This document shows, one piece after another, positions 35,254-44,676 of a DNA stretch of 64,000 nt. This DNA comes from Halorussus salinisoli (lineage in GTDB: Archaea; Halobacteriota; Halobacteria; Halobacteriales; Haladaptataceae), in contig SZNP01000007.1 of the NCBI GenBank assembly GCA_005239435.1, positions 62,001 through 126,000 of the forward strand. The letters are read 5' to 3'. A program made the translations under genes and the position numbers. The number at the start of each line of letters is the position of its first letter. Position 1 is the first letter of the stretch. The notes below the pieces were generated by a model, which saw only the letters and a program-made list of their open reading frames with translations, ran no database searches and was not told the DNA's origin.

Positions 35254-35757
35254 TTAGAAGTTGACTTCGGACTCGCCGATGACCGCGGTCTTGTCGCTTC
35301 CGGATGCGCTCCAGATGACTTTGACAGTCATTCCATCCTTAATTTTGGAATCGTCGCTGTCCTCAGCGATGGAAACGCTATCACCAGCGGTGATTTTGTC
35401 GCTCCAACTACTTCCGCCACTTTTGAAGTTGTTGTCGCCATCTGCACCGGTTTCAGCGCCCCATGCGTTCGTACCGTCGATACTGACGTTCACCTGCGAC
35501 GACTCTACACCGTCACCACCGTCGTGGGTGATGTTGACGGCATCGTTACTGCCGACTGCATCCTGAGAATACTTGAACGTGAACTGCGCGTTCGGACTTG
35601 CCTGACTTACTCGGTCGCCGAGACCGAGGACGAACGTCCCGATGACGGCAGCGAGGATGACCGTAATCGCCACCATCAGGATGACGCCGATGACGGGACT
35701 GACCGCTCGTTCTTCGTCACCGCCGACGAACGACTTGAGTGCGTTTTTCAGTTCCAT
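35254..35757 (-). CDS. Type IV pilin, archaeal PilA-like (downstream copy)
   Basis: 167 residues. Short basic/acidic leader MELKNALKSFVGGDEERA, then the archaeal H-domain SPVIGVILMVAITVILAAV followed by IGTFVLGLGDRVSQASPNAQ. A prepilin peptidase would cleave before the H-domain, and the hydrophobic helix packs the pilus core. The exposed C-terminal domain is acidic with N-x-S/T glycosylation sites. It lies two bases after the stop of a paralogous pilin with almost identical N- and C-termini, so the two form an operon for cell adhesion or motility pili. Confidence 0.92.
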   Translation of the reverse strand: MELKNALKSFVGGDEERAVSPVIGVILMVAITVILAAVIGTFVLGLGDRVSQASPNAQFTFKYSQDAVGSNDAVNITHDGGDGVESSQVNVSIDGTNAWGAETGADGDNNFKSGGSSWSDKITAGDSVSIAEDSDDSKIKDGMTVKVIWSASGSDKTAVIGESEVNF

Positions 35758-35759
35758 CG

Positions 35760-36263
35760 TCAGAGCGAGACCTCGGATTCGCCGATGACTGCGGTCTTGT
35801 CGCTCCCTGAGGCCGTCCAGATGACCTTCACGGTGTCACCGTCTTCGATAGGGTCTCCGGAGGCTGAACTGCCTTCTGCAATGGAGAGTTCATCACCGGC
35901 AGTTATTTTATCGGTCCAACCGTTGCTGACATCCGCAAATAGAGCATTAGTGTACCCCGGTCCTGGCGTACTGTTGATACTGCTATCGTTGTACGCGTTC
36001 ATGCCGTCAATAGTCACTGTCAACTGCTCTGCTTCGACACCGTCTCCACCATCGTGGGAGATATTCACGGCATCATCGCTACCGTGTTGGGTGTATTCAA
36101 ATGTGAACTGCGCGTTCGGACTCGCTTGACTCACTCGGTCGCCGAGACCGAGAACGAACGTTCCAATCACCGCCGCCAGAATCACCGTGATCGCCACCAT
36201 CAGGATGACGCCGATGACCGGCGAGACCGCGCCGTCGTCTTCGAAGAGTGCTTTGATGTTCAT
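35760..36263 (-). CDS. Type IV pilin, archaeal PilA-like (upstream copy)
   Basis: 167 residues from ATG 36261-36263, exactly the same length as its neighbour. Leader MNIKALFEDDGA, the same H-domain SPVIGVILMVAITVILAAV and the same IGTFVLGLGDRVSQASPNAQ. The centre (residues ~75-125, with STPGPGYTNALFAD) differs completely, while the last ~25 residues (SGSDKTAVIGESEVSL) again match. A TATA-like TTTATC read on the opposite strand near 36315-36325 precedes it. First gene of the pilin pair. Confidence 0.92.
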   Translation of the reverse strand: MNIKALFEDDGAVSPVIGVILMVAITVILAAVIGTFVLGLGDRVSQASPNAQFTFEYTQHGSDDAVNISHDGGDGVEAEQLTVTIDGMNAYNDSSINSTPGPGYTNALFADVSNGWTDKITAGDELSIAEGSSASGDPIEDGDTVKVIWTASGSDKTAVIGESEVSL

Positions 36264-36430
36264 GTTTCGTATGTCTCCGTTTTCCCGCACGTTATCACGT
36301 TTGAGAAGTGGCCACACCCTTTATCTGAGGTGGCGAGCAACGCATACTCGTCGGCGGGGGACCGCTAAGTCCGCCCCAGCCCGGCACTTCTCTGTCGGTG
36401 ACACGTGCTTATTTCCTCCGTTCTCAGGCC

Positions 36431-36441
36431 CCATATATAAA
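36431..36441. promoter_or_regulatory. Strong AT-rich TATA-like element without a clear partner gene
   Basis: ATATATAAATA, readable on both strands. On plus it would start a transcript near 36465, 106 bases ahead of the HEAR gene. On minus it would start one near 36405, 140 bases ahead of the pilins. Either a second promoter with a long leader or an unannotated small RNA. Confidence 0.35.
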
Positions 36442-36540
36442 TACTTCTTTACTTGAAAATACGATTATAGAACTTGATACGCTCGTGAAAGTTACGACCG
36501 ACTGCACCTTACTAAACCGATGATCGGGAGAACGCGCAAA

Positions 36541-36546
36541 TTTAAG
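36541..36546 (+). promoter_or_regulatory. TATA box of the HEAR-repeat gene
   Basis: TTTAAG centred 27 bases before the ATG at 36571, giving a leaderless transcript and supporting that ATG over the one at 36520. Confidence 0.55.
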
Positions 36547-36570
36547 ATAGGGGATACGTATCTACAGCCA

Positions 36571-37284
36571 ATGAGCCAGCAAGTCTCTCCAGAGACGCTT
36601 CGGTCCGCGCTTCAGTCGCTGGCCGCCCGCCTCGGAAAGACTCCTACTGTGGTCGACATGTACGAGAAGGGCAAGTACGCACCGAAGCGCTACCAAGAGG
36701 TCTTCGGGGGGTGGAACGAGGCGCTGGAGGCCGCCGGACTCGACCCCGAGGAAATGGGGAGCAAGCGCATCCCCGACCGAGAACTGCTGGCGGAACTCCA
36801 GCGACTCTACACGGAACTCGGCAAGCCCCCGACCCAACGCGACATGACCGAGCGCGGCGAGTACTCGAATCGCACCTACCAACTCCGATTCGGCAGTTGG
36901 TCGAAGGCGCTACAGGAGGCGATGCTCGACACCAACGACGGCATCTCGGAGGCCGAACTCCTCCGAGAGATAGAGCGCCTCGCCGACGAACTCGGCCGCG
37001 CACCGAAGGCGGCGGAGATGGACGAGCGCGGGGAGTACGCGCCCGTGACCTACCACCGTCGGTTCGGGTCGTGGCGACAGGCGCTCACGGAGGCCGACCT
37101 CGACGGCGACCGCCAGTGCGTCTCGAACGACGAGTTGCTCGCGGCCCTCCGAGAACTCGCGGACGAACTCGGCGAACCGCCGACGACCGAGGACGTGCGC
37201 GAGCGGGGCACCTACTCGCTCCGAATCTACTACGACCGCTTCGATTCCTTCTCCGCCGCGCGCGAGCAGGCGCTGAACGAGTGA
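36571..37284 (+). CDS. Protein of four homing-endonuclease-associated repeats
   Basis: 237 residues from ATG 36571. Four tandem ~53-residue repeats run end to end (about residues 7-58, 65-117, 121-175, 179-235). Each shows LRxLAxELGxxPTxxDMxExGxY, then a tyrosine-x-x-RFGSW block and EAL (RFGSWSKALQEAML, RFGSWRQALTEADL). This is the small DNA-binding repeat found beside HNH homing endonucleases and as stand-alone proteins in haloarchaea. No HNH nuclease is attached, so it is probably a DNA-binding regulator. Divergent from the pilin operon, which is a plausible target. Confidence 0.8.
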   Translation: MSQQVSPETLRSALQSLAARLGKTPTVVDMYEKGKYAPKRYQEVFGGWNEALEAAGLDPEEMGSKRIPDRELLAELQRLYTELGKPPTQRDMTERGEYSNRTYQLRFGSWSKALQEAMLDTNDGISEAELLREIERLADELGRAPKAAEMDERGEYAPVTYHRRFGSWRQALTEADLDGDRQCVSNDELLAALRELADELGEPPTTEDVRERGTYSLRIYYDRFDSFSAAREQALNE

Positions 37285-37395
37285 GTTAGCCGCCGATTCC
37301 TCCGTCGTCCGGACGACGCGACAGACGCAATAGCTGTGCCGCCCGCGATAACCGCGCTACGGCCTCCCCGCGCTATCCGCCTCCCCGCACTACCC

Positions 37396-38010
37396 TCAAC
37401 CGGAGAACTCCTCGTAGGAAATCGCGCCCTGGTCCACGATGGCCTGACTCTCGGGCACGTCGCCGTCCGGCGGCATGCTCCCCTCTGCGGGACCGCCGGG
37501 TTCCCCGCAGACGACTCGGCCCACCATCCCGAGCGTCTTGTGCGGGATACAGAAGTAGTCGTACGTCCCTTCGACCTCGAAGGTGTAGCTGAACGTCCCG
37601 CCCTCCTCCGAGATGATTTCGCTGTTCCAGGGGTCGGCGTCCTCCGGAATCCGGGTCACGCTCGCGCCACCGGTCCCCTCGGCGTACGCGGTCGAGGAGT
37701 GTGCGCCCGACTCGTTGACCCACTCCACGGTGGTTCCGGGTTGGACGAACAGGCCGATTGGGTCGAAGTAGTACTCGCTCCCATCCGTAATCATCGCAAT
37801 CGGCCCGCTGCCCTGCGCCCCCTGCTCGTCCGCCGTCGTCCCGCCTTCCGTCCCCTCACCTTCCGTCGTTCCGGCCTCCGTGGTAGTCTCGGTCGTGGTG
37901 TCGCCACCGGCCGTCGTCTCGGTCTCGTTACCTCCGGTCGGGGCACCGCACCCTGCGAGTCCGCCCACCCCGACGGCGCTCACGCCACTCAGGAACGTTC
38001 GCCGTCTCAT
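37396..38010 (-). CDS. Halocyanin-like blue copper lipoprotein
   Basis: 204 residues from ATG 38008-38010. A Tat signal with lipobox (MRRRTFLSG...GLAGCG, lipidated Cys21) anchors it outside the membrane. A ~45-residue T/E/G-rich linker precedes the plastocyanin-type domain, with copper ligands His in GAHSS, Cys and His in DYFCIPH and Met in LGMVGRV. It carries electrons between membrane complexes. A C-terminal extension (residues ~180-204, ending ISYEEFSG) goes beyond the usual fold. Stands alone; convergent with the HEAR gene. Confidence 0.9.
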   Translation of the reverse strand: MRRRTFLSGVSAVGVGGLAGCGAPTGGNETETTAGGDTTTETTTEAGTTEGEGTEGGTTADEQGAQGSGPIAMITDGSEYYFDPIGLFVQPGTTVEWVNESGAHSSTAYAEGTGGASVTRIPEDADPWNSEIISEEGGTFSYTFEVEGTYDYFCIPHKTLGMVGRVVCGEPGGPAEGSMPPDGDVPESQAIVDQGAISYEEFSG

Positions 38011-38151
38011 GACTCGTTCTAGCGCGCCGAGGCGGAATAAGCGCACGGCCGACCGAATCGTTCCTCGACCGTCCGGCGACCCACCGCTGGTGGGGGCGAG
38101 GAGGACCCGATTGCCCAACGGCTTTTCCGGACCGCGAACGTACCGAACGGC

Positions 38152-39165
38152 GTGTCCGAGCAGACCGGACGGGACGCTACCGCGACGTTCGATGCCGAGA
38201 GCGAGGATCGACGCCAGACCGGCGGCGCGGCGAACTGGCTCCTCGTGGAGGGCAACCGCCTGGTCGTCGCGGGCGGCGTTCTCGCGAGCGTCCTGGTGGC
38301 CCTGCTCGCGCTCGTGTGGTCGTTCGGCTTCACCGCCCTCCGGCCCGCGAGTCCGATGTACTTCTTGTTCAGTTCGCTCGTCACGGGCGACCTGACGCTC
38401 GTCACCGTCGTTCTCTCCATCAACCAACTCGTCCTCTCCCGGGAACTCGGCGCGCCGGGTACCCTGAGCGAACGCATTCAGGGGGCGGCCCAGTACCGGG
38501 CCGACGTGGAGGAGACCACCGACGTCGCGGCCAGTCCGAAGTCGCCCGCGCAGTTCCTTCGCTTTCTCCACGAACACGTCGAGTCCCAGACCCATCGAGT
38601 CGGGGAGGCCACGGCCACCGTCACCGACGAGGAGTTGCGCGAACGCCTCGACGACCTCACCTCGTCGCTGTTCGCCGACGCGTCGCTCGTAGGTCGAGCG
38701 CTCGAAGCGGACGACGGCATCTTCAGCGTGGTCTCGGCCACCATAGCGACGAACCACGCGGGCCAACTCCAGGATATCGCCGCTATCCGAGACGAGTACG
38801 CTGACTCTCTGCCCGACGACCTCGGCGACCGACTCGACGAACTCGAAACACACCTGCTCCAGATAGACGTGGCGCGAAACTACTTCAAGACGGTGTACGT
38901 CCAGAAGGAACTCGCCTACCTCTCCCGAATTTTGCTGTATGTCGGCGTCCCGGCGATCGTCGTCAGCGGTCTCGCGCTCGTGTTCTACAATGCGCTCGGC
39001 CCGTCGGCGGTCCCGACGCTGGCGGTCTACGTCGTCGTGGCCCTCGCGTTCACCGTCGGATTCGCGCCGCTGGCCATCCTGTTCGCGTTCGTCCTCCGAC
39101 TCGCGTGGGTCGCCCAGCAGACCGCGAGCGTCGCGCCGTTCTCTGCCGGGCAGTATCGGCCCTGA
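38152..39165 (+). CDS. Haloarchaeal membrane protein, paralogue of 58193-59221
   Basis: 337 residues from GTG. Two N-terminal membrane segments (residues ~35-60 and ~70-95, with NRLVVAGGVLAS and TLVTVVLSINQLVLSRELG) are followed by a ~160-residue charged, largely helical soluble domain. Two C-terminal membrane segments follow, after YFKTVYVQKELAYLSRILLYVGVP. The order of motifs is the same as in the protein at 58 kb, so they are members of one unnamed family. The architecture recalls a sensor or channel with a cytoplasmic coiled-coil body. Divergent from the halocyanin gene. Confidence 0.7.
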   Translation: MSEQTGRDATATFDAESEDRRQTGGAANWLLVEGNRLVVAGGVLASVLVALLALVWSFGFTALRPASPMYFLFSSLVTGDLTLVTVVLSINQLVLSRELGAPGTLSERIQGAAQYRADVEETTDVAASPKSPAQFLRFLHEHVESQTHRVGEATATVTDEELRERLDDLTSSLFADASLVGRALEADDGIFSVVSATIATNHAGQLQDIAAIRDEYADSLPDDLGDRLDELETHLLQIDVARNYFKTVYVQKELAYLSRILLYVGVPAIVVSGLALVFYNALGPSAVPTLAVYVVVALAFTVGFAPLAILFAFVLRLAWVAQQTASVAPFSAGQYRP

Positions 39166-39174
39166 CGCCCGCGG

Positions 39175-40122
39175 TTATCGAACCTCGATGGACGCCGCGC
39201 CGCGCTCGTGGTCGGCGCGCTCGACCAGTCGGTCGATGCGGTTGTCCATCTCGGGATGGGTCGAGAGGAGTCGCGTCAGCGCGCCCTCCTCGTCCCCGCG
39301 GACGTAGAGCGGCGACCGCATCTTCAGGCGAGGCTTCGTCGCGCGCTCTATCTTTCGGAGGGCGCGAGCGAGCGCGAGGGGGTCGGTGACCCCGGCCGCG
39401 CGCTCGTCGGCCGCGTACTCGCGTTTGCGCGAGTGCGCGAGCAGGACGAGCGTGAGCGCGACGAATCCGACCATCACGGCCCGTCCGACGCCGCGCCGGA
39501 GCGCCGCGACCGGCGCGAGAGCGTCGGCCGGCGGGCGACCCCGAAGCCAGTCGAACGCCCGGCGCAGGCCCGTCCCGACGAGGACGAACGGGAGCGCGAG
39601 CGCGACGACGACCCAGACGAGCGACTGGCCGGTGCTGTAGGCCAGCGTTTGGACGAGGCTGTCCCGGCTTTCGAGGTGGGCGAGTTCGTGGGCCAGTAGC
39701 GCTTCGAGTTCGTCGGCCGTCAGAAGGTAGAACAGCGACCGGTCGAGGACGACCACGCCGCCGCGCGCCCCGGCGAGCGCCATCGCGTTGGGTGCGCCGA
39801 TTCGCCCGACGAGCAGGCGCGGCCGGGTCGCGTCCATCCGGTCGGCGAGTCGGTCGAGTCGCGCGTGGACCTCGGGCGCGCGACCCCGCGGGAGGTCGGC
39901 CGCGTCCACGCGCGAGAGGAGCTGAATCGTCCCGAACCGGTAGCTGAGGTAGCTCAGCGCGACCGTGAGTCCGGCGGTCAAGAGGACGATTTCGAGCAGG
40001 TCGGCGCGCGCGAGCCAAACTACCGCGAGCAGCCGATACCCGAGGTACGCGACGCCCGCGTAGACGACGAGGAGCGAGAGACCCACGAGGACCATCAGGG
40101 CGCGGAGGCCGACTCGGCGCAT
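39175..40122 (-). CDS. M48 family (HtpX-like) membrane metalloprotease
   Basis: 315 residues. Two N-terminal membrane segments, then the zinc motif HELAH in LLAHELAHLESRDSL (near residue 142), two more membrane segments and the downstream KREYAADERAAGVTDP, whose Glu is the third zinc ligand. The C-terminus has LLSTHPEMDNRIDRL, typical of HtpX, which removes damaged membrane proteins. The family signature GRIGAPNAMALAGARGG is present. Divergent from leuS and convergent with the paralogous membrane protein gene, 9 bases from its stop. Confidence 0.93.
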   Translation of the reverse strand: MRRVGLRALMVLVGLSLLVVYAGVAYLGYRLLAVVWLARADLLEIVLLTAGLTVALSYLSYRFGTIQLLSRVDAADLPRGRAPEVHARLDRLADRMDATRPRLLVGRIGAPNAMALAGARGGVVVLDRSLFYLLTADELEALLAHELAHLESRDSLVQTLAYSTGQSLVWVVVALALPFVLVGTGLRRAFDWLRGRPPADALAPVAALRRGVGRAVMVGFVALTLVLLAHSRKREYAADERAAGVTDPLALARALRKIERATKPRLKMRSPLYVRGDEEGALTRLLSTHPEMDNRIDRLVERADHERGAASIEVR

Positions 40123-40223
40123 GCGTGACGGTTAGGGCGGGGTAAGCAAGGCGATGACGGTCGGGGCGGAGGGCGGAAGATAGCGGTCTCGGCGGTCTGA
40201 CGCCGTCTGGCAGAAGGGAAAGC

Positions 40224-40230
40224 TATAGTA
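40224..40230 (+). promoter_or_regulatory. TATA box of leuS
   Basis: TATAGTA centred 29 bases before the ATG at 40256; implies a leaderless leuS transcript. Confidence 0.5.
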
Positions 40231-40255
40231 TCGTCGTCACCCGAACTTCGGTATA

Positions 40256-42955
40256 ATGACTATCGGTTCTGGAGAGCAGCGCGAGCGAGGCTTCGACCAT
40301 ACCGAGGTCGAGCCGAAGTGGCAACGAGAGTGGGACGAGGCCGACGTGTTCCGCATCGACGACTCCGCCGAGGACCCCGAGTACGTCCTCGCCATGTTCC
40401 CCTACACCTCCGGGAACCTCCACATGGGTCACGTCCGGAACTACACCATCACCGACGCCTACGCCCGGTTCGAGCGACTCCGCGGCGAGAACGTCCTCCA
40501 CCCGATGGGGTGGGACTCGTTCGGCCTGCCCGCCGAGAACGCCGCCGAGGAGCGCGACACCAACCCGCGCGACTGGACCATGGAGTGCATCGACTCCATG
40601 ACCGAGCAGATGAAGGCGATGGGATTCGGTTACGACTGGGAGCGCGAAATCACGACCTGCGACCCCGACTACTACCAGTGGAACCAGTGGCTGTTCAAGC
40701 GATTCCGCGACGAGGGCCTCGTGGAGCGCCAGAGCGCCGAACTCAACTGGTGTCCGTCCTGCGAGACCGTCCTCGCCGACGAGCAGGTCGAGGGCGAGGC
40801 GGAACTCTGCTGGCGGTGTGACACACCCATCGAACAGCGCGAGATGGACCAGTGGTTCTTCACCATCACCGACTACGCCGACGAACTGCTGGAGGCGCTG
40901 GACGACCTCGACGGGTGGCCCGCCAACGTCCGGGAGATGCAGCGCAACTGGATCGGCCGTCAGGAGGGCGACAGCGTTTCGTTCGAGATTCCGGGCTACG
41001 GCGACGTGGACATCTTCACGACGCGACTCGACACGATTCACGGCGCGACGTTCTTCTCGCTGGCACCCGGCCACCCGGTCGCGCAGGAGATCGCCGAGGA
41101 GAACGACGAGGTGGCCGAGTACATCCACGAGGCCGAACACGCCGACGAGGACGAACTCGACGTGACCTCCGGCGTCTTCACCGGCGAGTACGCCGTCAAC
41201 CCCGCGACCGGCGAGGAGATTCCGGTCTACGTCGCCGACTACGTGCTGACCGACGTGGGGACCGGCGCGCTGTACGCCGTCCCGGCCCACGACGACCGCG
41301 ACCACGAGTTCGCCGAGGCCCACGATATCCCCATCGAGCAGGTCGTGGAACCGGCCCCGGACGCAGAGACCGACCCCGAGGACGTGGACGTGCAGGAGGA
41401 GGCCTACACCCCAGACGGCGTGCTGGTCAACAGCGGTGAGTTCGACGGTCTGACCAGCGAGGAGGCCCGCGAGCGGTTCGTCGAGGAGTTCGACGGCGAA
41501 CACCGCACCGAGTACAACCTCCGGGACTGGGGCATCTCGCGCCAGCGCTACTGGGGGACGCCCATCCCGATGATTCGCTGCGACGAGTGTGGCTACGTGC
41601 CGGTTCCCGACGAGAATCTGCCCGTCGAACTGCCCGAATTCGTCCACACCACGGGTAACCCGCTGGACGCCGCCGACGAGTGGAAGCACGTCGAGTGCCC
41701 CGACTGCGGCGGCGACGCAGTCCGGGAGACCGACACGATGGACACGTTCGTCGACTCGTCGTGGTACTTCCTGCGCTACGTCTCGCCGGACCTCGACTCG
41801 GCCCCCTTCGACGCCGAGCAGGCCACCGACTGGATGCCCGTCGACCAGTACGTCGGCGGCATCGAACACGCCGTGATGCACCTGCTCTACGCCCGGTTCT
41901 TCACGAAGGTCCTGGACGACATCGACCTCCTCTCGGGCGTGCGCGAGCCGTTCACCGAACTGACCAATCAGGGGATGGTGCTGGGCGAGGACGGCAACAA
42001 GATGTCCAAGAGTCGCGGAAACGGCGTCTCTCCACAGCGCATCATCGACGAGTACGGTGCAGACACCGCCCGCCTGTTCATCATGGAGGCGGCCCAGCCG
42101 GAGAAGGAGTTCGCGTGGAGCGCCGAGGGCGTCCAGTCGGCCTACAAGTTCCTCCAGAACGTCTACAGGCTGGCCGACGAGTACGCCGACGGTGAGGTTA
42201 CGGCGAACGACGCGTCCGCGAGTGACGAGTCTGCCGAGGCCGTCGCAGAGTACGTCGGTCGGGAAATCGACGCGACCATCGCTACCGCGACCGAGGAGTA
42301 CGAGGCGTTCCGGTTCAACCACGCGCTCCAGGCCGTCCGCGAGATGATTTCGCTGCTGCGGCGCTACCGGGAGTACACCACGCCCGACGCCGACACCTTC
42401 GAGCGCGGACTGGTGACGACGGTGAAAATCGTCTCGCCTGTCGCGCCGCACCTCACCGAAGAGGTCTGGGCGCGACTGGGCAACGAGGGACTCCTCGCGG
42501 AGGCCGACTGGCCCGACGCCGACGCGCCCGACGACTACGACGTGGAGCGCCGCCTCGTGGAGAACACCCGCGAGGACGTGCGCGACATCGTGGACACCGT
42601 GGGCATCGAGGACCCCGAGACCGTCACGCTCGCGGTCGCGCCCGAGTGGAAGCACCGCGCTCACGAAATCGCCATGGACGCCGACGGAAACGTGGTCGGC
42701 ACCATCATGGGCGACGAGCAACTCCGCCAGCAGGGCGAGGACGCCGCCGACTTCGCCAAGGACCTCGCGGCCCAGTCCGAGGCGCTGGACGAGCAACTCT
42801 CTCCCGAGCGCGAGCGCGCGGCCCTCGAACGCGCGGCGTGGCTCCTCGAACGCGAGTTCGGGGCCGACGTGGTGGTCCAGAGCGCCGACGAAGCCGACCC
42901 GGACCTCGCCCGGAAGGCAGAACCCGGCCGCCCCGCAATCGACATCGCGGAGTAG
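40256..42955 (+). CDS. leuS: Leucyl-tRNA synthetase
   Basis: 899 residues. Class I synthetase charging tRNA-Leu. HIGH motif at ~residue 56 (LHMGHVRNY), KMSKS at ~residue 582 (KMSKSRGN), an inserted CP1 editing domain, and a zinc-binding insert with CPSC and CWRC. A second cysteine cluster (RCDECGY and ECPDCGGD) follows the editing domain. The layout matches the bacterial-like LeuRS carried by haloarchaea rather than the longer archaeal form. It is complete and followed 114 bases later by MoxR. Confidence 0.96.
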   Translation: MTIGSGEQRERGFDHTEVEPKWQREWDEADVFRIDDSAEDPEYVLAMFPYTSGNLHMGHVRNYTITDAYARFERLRGENVLHPMGWDSFGLPAENAAEERDTNPRDWTMECIDSMTEQMKAMGFGYDWEREITTCDPDYYQWNQWLFKRFRDEGLVERQSAELNWCPSCETVLADEQVEGEAELCWRCDTPIEQREMDQWFFTITDYADELLEALDDLDGWPANVREMQRNWIGRQEGDSVSFEIPGYGDVDIFTTRLDTIHGATFFSLAPGHPVAQEIAEENDEVAEYIHEAEHADEDELDVTSGVFTGEYAVNPATGEEIPVYVADYVLTDVGTGALYAVPAHDDRDHEFAEAHDIPIEQVVEPAPDAETDPEDVDVQEEAYTPDGVLVNSGEFDGLTSEEARERFVEEFDGEHRTEYNLRDWGISRQRYWGTPIPMIRCDECGYVPVPDENLPVELPEFVHTTGNPLDAADEWKHVECPDCGGDAVRETDTMDTFVDSSWYFLRYVSPDLDSAPFDAEQATDWMPVDQYVGGIEHAVMHLLYARFFTKVLDDIDLLSGVREPFTELTNQGMVLGEDGNKMSKSRGNGVSPQRIIDEYGADTARLFIMEAAQPEKEFAWSAEGVQSAYKFLQNVYRLADEYADGEVTANDASASDESAEAVAEYVGREIDATIATATEEYEAFRFNHALQAVREMISLLRRYREYTTPDADTFERGLVTTVKIVSPVAPHLTEEVWARLGNEGLLAEADWPDADAPDDYDVERRLVENTREDVRDIVDTVGIEDPETVTLAVAPEWKHRAHEIAMDADGNVVGTIMGDEQLRQQGEDAADFAKDLAAQSEALDEQLSPERERAALERAAWLLEREFGADVVVQSADEADPDLARKAEPGRPAIDIAE

Positions 42956-43069
42956 TCCGGGGGCTTTCTCCACCGTCTTCTCTCCGGTTGTTCCGTCGCC
43001 GCTATCGACTACTCCGAACCACCACACGAAGGCCGAACCTTCTTTATCTCTCACTTCGACGCCAGTTCC

Positions 43070-44029
43070 ATGGACCAACCCACGGCGACACAGCGTTGCG
43101 AGCGCGTTCTCGACGCCGTAAGCTCCGCGGTCATCGCCGACGAGGAGTTCCTCGAAACCGTCATGACCGGCATCTTGGCCCGCGGGCACGTCCTGCTCGA
43201 AGACGTGCCGGGCACGGGCAAGACCCTGACCGCGCGGAGTTTCGCCGACGCGCTCGGCCTGTCGTTCTCGCGCATCCAGTTCACGCCCGACCTGCTCCCC
43301 GCCGACATCACGGGGTCGAACGTCTACGACGAGGGCACCGGCGAGTTCGAGTTCTCCCCCGGTCCCGTCTTCGCCAACGTGGTGCTGGCCGACGAGATAA
43401 ATCGGGCCCCACCCAAAACGCAGGCCGCCCTGCTCGAAGCGATGGGCGAGGGGCAGGTCACGGTGGACGGGACGACTCACGAACTCCCCGACCCCTTCTT
43501 CGTCCTCGCCACGCAGAATCCCGTCGAGCAGGAGGGCACCTTCGGACTCCCCGAGGCCCAGCGCGACCGCTTCATCGTCAAGACCACGATGGGCTACCCC
43601 GACTTCGGCGGTGAGCGCGAACTCGTAGACCGACGGGCCGACCGGACCGCGAAGGCTCCGAGCGTCGAGTCGGTCGTGGACGGCCGTGAGGTCGCGGCCA
43701 TCCAGCGCGTCCTCGAATCCGTCCGCGTGGACGACAAACTCCGGGATTACGTGGTCGCGCTCGGCCGGACGACCAGAGAGGACGACCGCGTGGACGTGGG
43801 GGTCTCGCCGCGTGGCATCCAGCGCCTGTTCGAGGCCGCCCGGGCCCGCGCCGTCATCGCGGGCCGAGAGTACGTCGTCCCGGACGACGTGAAGCGGGTC
43901 GCGGAACCCACCTTCGCCCACCGACTCGTCCTGACCGACGAGGCGACGGTCCGCGGAACCGACCGGAGCGAAGTCGTCGCGGACGTGCTGGATAGAGTGG
44001 AGGTTCCGGCCGTGAAGTCCTCCGTGTAG
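43070..44029 (+). CDS. MoxR family AAA+ ATPase
   Basis: 319 residues. Walker A in EDVPGTGKTLTARSFAD, Walker B in VVLADEINRAPPKTQ, sensor 1 in LATQNPVEQEGTFGLPEAQ, and the C-terminal lid VGVSPRGIQRLFEAARARAV. MoxR ATPases act as chaperones that load metal centres or remodel complexes together with DUF58 and transglutaminase/DUF4129 partners; those partners are encoded from 45 to 51.8 kb on the opposite strand. TTTATC 24 bases before the ATG suggests a leaderless transcript. Confidence 0.93.
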   Translation: MDQPTATQRCERVLDAVSSAVIADEEFLETVMTGILARGHVLLEDVPGTGKTLTARSFADALGLSFSRIQFTPDLLPADITGSNVYDEGTGEFEFSPGPVFANVVLADEINRAPPKTQAALLEAMGEGQVTVDGTTHELPDPFFVLATQNPVEQEGTFGLPEAQRDRFIVKTTMGYPDFGGERELVDRRADRTAKAPSVESVVDGREVAAIQRVLESVRVDDKLRDYVVALGRTTREDDRVDVGVSPRGIQRLFEAARARAVIAGREYVVPDDVKRVAEPTFAHRLVLTDEATVRGTDRSEVVADVLDRVEVPAVKSSV

Positions 44030-44150
44030 TTTCGACGACTCCCTCCGCGCTGTTCCGGCCCCTTGAGTCGCTGGCCGAACGTCATCGGGAGCGTTCTCAC
44101 CCACCGAAAATCGCCCGAGGAGACTTTCCCCGGCGGACCAATCGCCGCAC

Positions 44151-44459
44151 ATGGTCGAGAAGGCACGCCGCGCGAAGGTCGAGGAGTCGCGGCCGGACGC
44201 CGACCCGGCGTGGGAGATACTGGCCCGCGACGAGTCGGACGACCCGCCGCGCTACGTCGGAACCGTCCGGGCCGAGGACGCAGAGGCGGCCCACGAGGAG
44301 GCGACCCGACTGTTCTGCTGGTACGCCCACGAGGTCTGGGTCTGCCCGGCCGGGGAGATTCGGCGGTTCTCGGCGGAAGCGGTAGAGAACGGGGACCTTT
44401 CGGAGGCGGACCTGTCAGTTCCGGAGTCGGGGACCGAAGGACGGACGCACGAACTTTGA
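44151..44459 (+). CDS. Small protein resembling the Htur_1727 rSAM-partnered family (PaaB-like fold)
   Basis: 102 residues: MVEKARRAKVEESRPDADP, then WEILARDESDDPPRYVGTV, AEDAEAAHEEATRLFCWYAH and VWVCPAGEIRRFS. The pattern (WE-x-RD, P-HVG-V, A-EA-LF, WxCPA) matches, from memory, the haloarchaeal family named Htur_1727, described as a candidate peptide partner of radical SAM proteins, and more distantly PaaB-like subunits. No radical SAM gene is in the window, so the assignment to that system is unsupported here. It lies 121 bases after MoxR. Confidence 0.55.
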   Translation: MVEKARRAKVEESRPDADPAWEILARDESDDPPRYVGTVRAEDAEAAHEEATRLFCWYAHEVWVCPAGEIRRFSAEAVENGDLSEADLSVPESGTEGRTHEL

Positions 44460-44642
44460 TATTGTTCGGAGGCTGGTTTTTGTTTCCGATAGGCGTTTTT
44501 AGCCTTCCTTTACATTCTTATTTAATATTCCAACTAGTATATTTATTTGTTAATTCCTCTCGGTGTTCGTCCCTCTTGAGCCACGGAGTCCACCGCCACC
44601 GCACGGCACCGCACCGCGACGGCCTCACACCTCCCCAACCTC

Positions 44643-44665
44643 GTCGGCCGCGCAAGGCGGCCGAC
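44643..44665. repeat. Perfect 9-bp hairpin
   Basis: GTCGGCCGC / GCGGCCGAC around a 5-base loop (GCAAG). First of three hairpins in this gene-free stretch. Confidence 0.55.
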
Positions 44666-44676
44666 TCCCTCGCGCG

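Noticed and set aside
40223..44152. 1309-codon frame on the minus strand across leuS and moxR
   Set aside because: It is antisense to two unmistakable genes; its V/G/R/D/H-rich translation is the usual product of high-GC codon bias.
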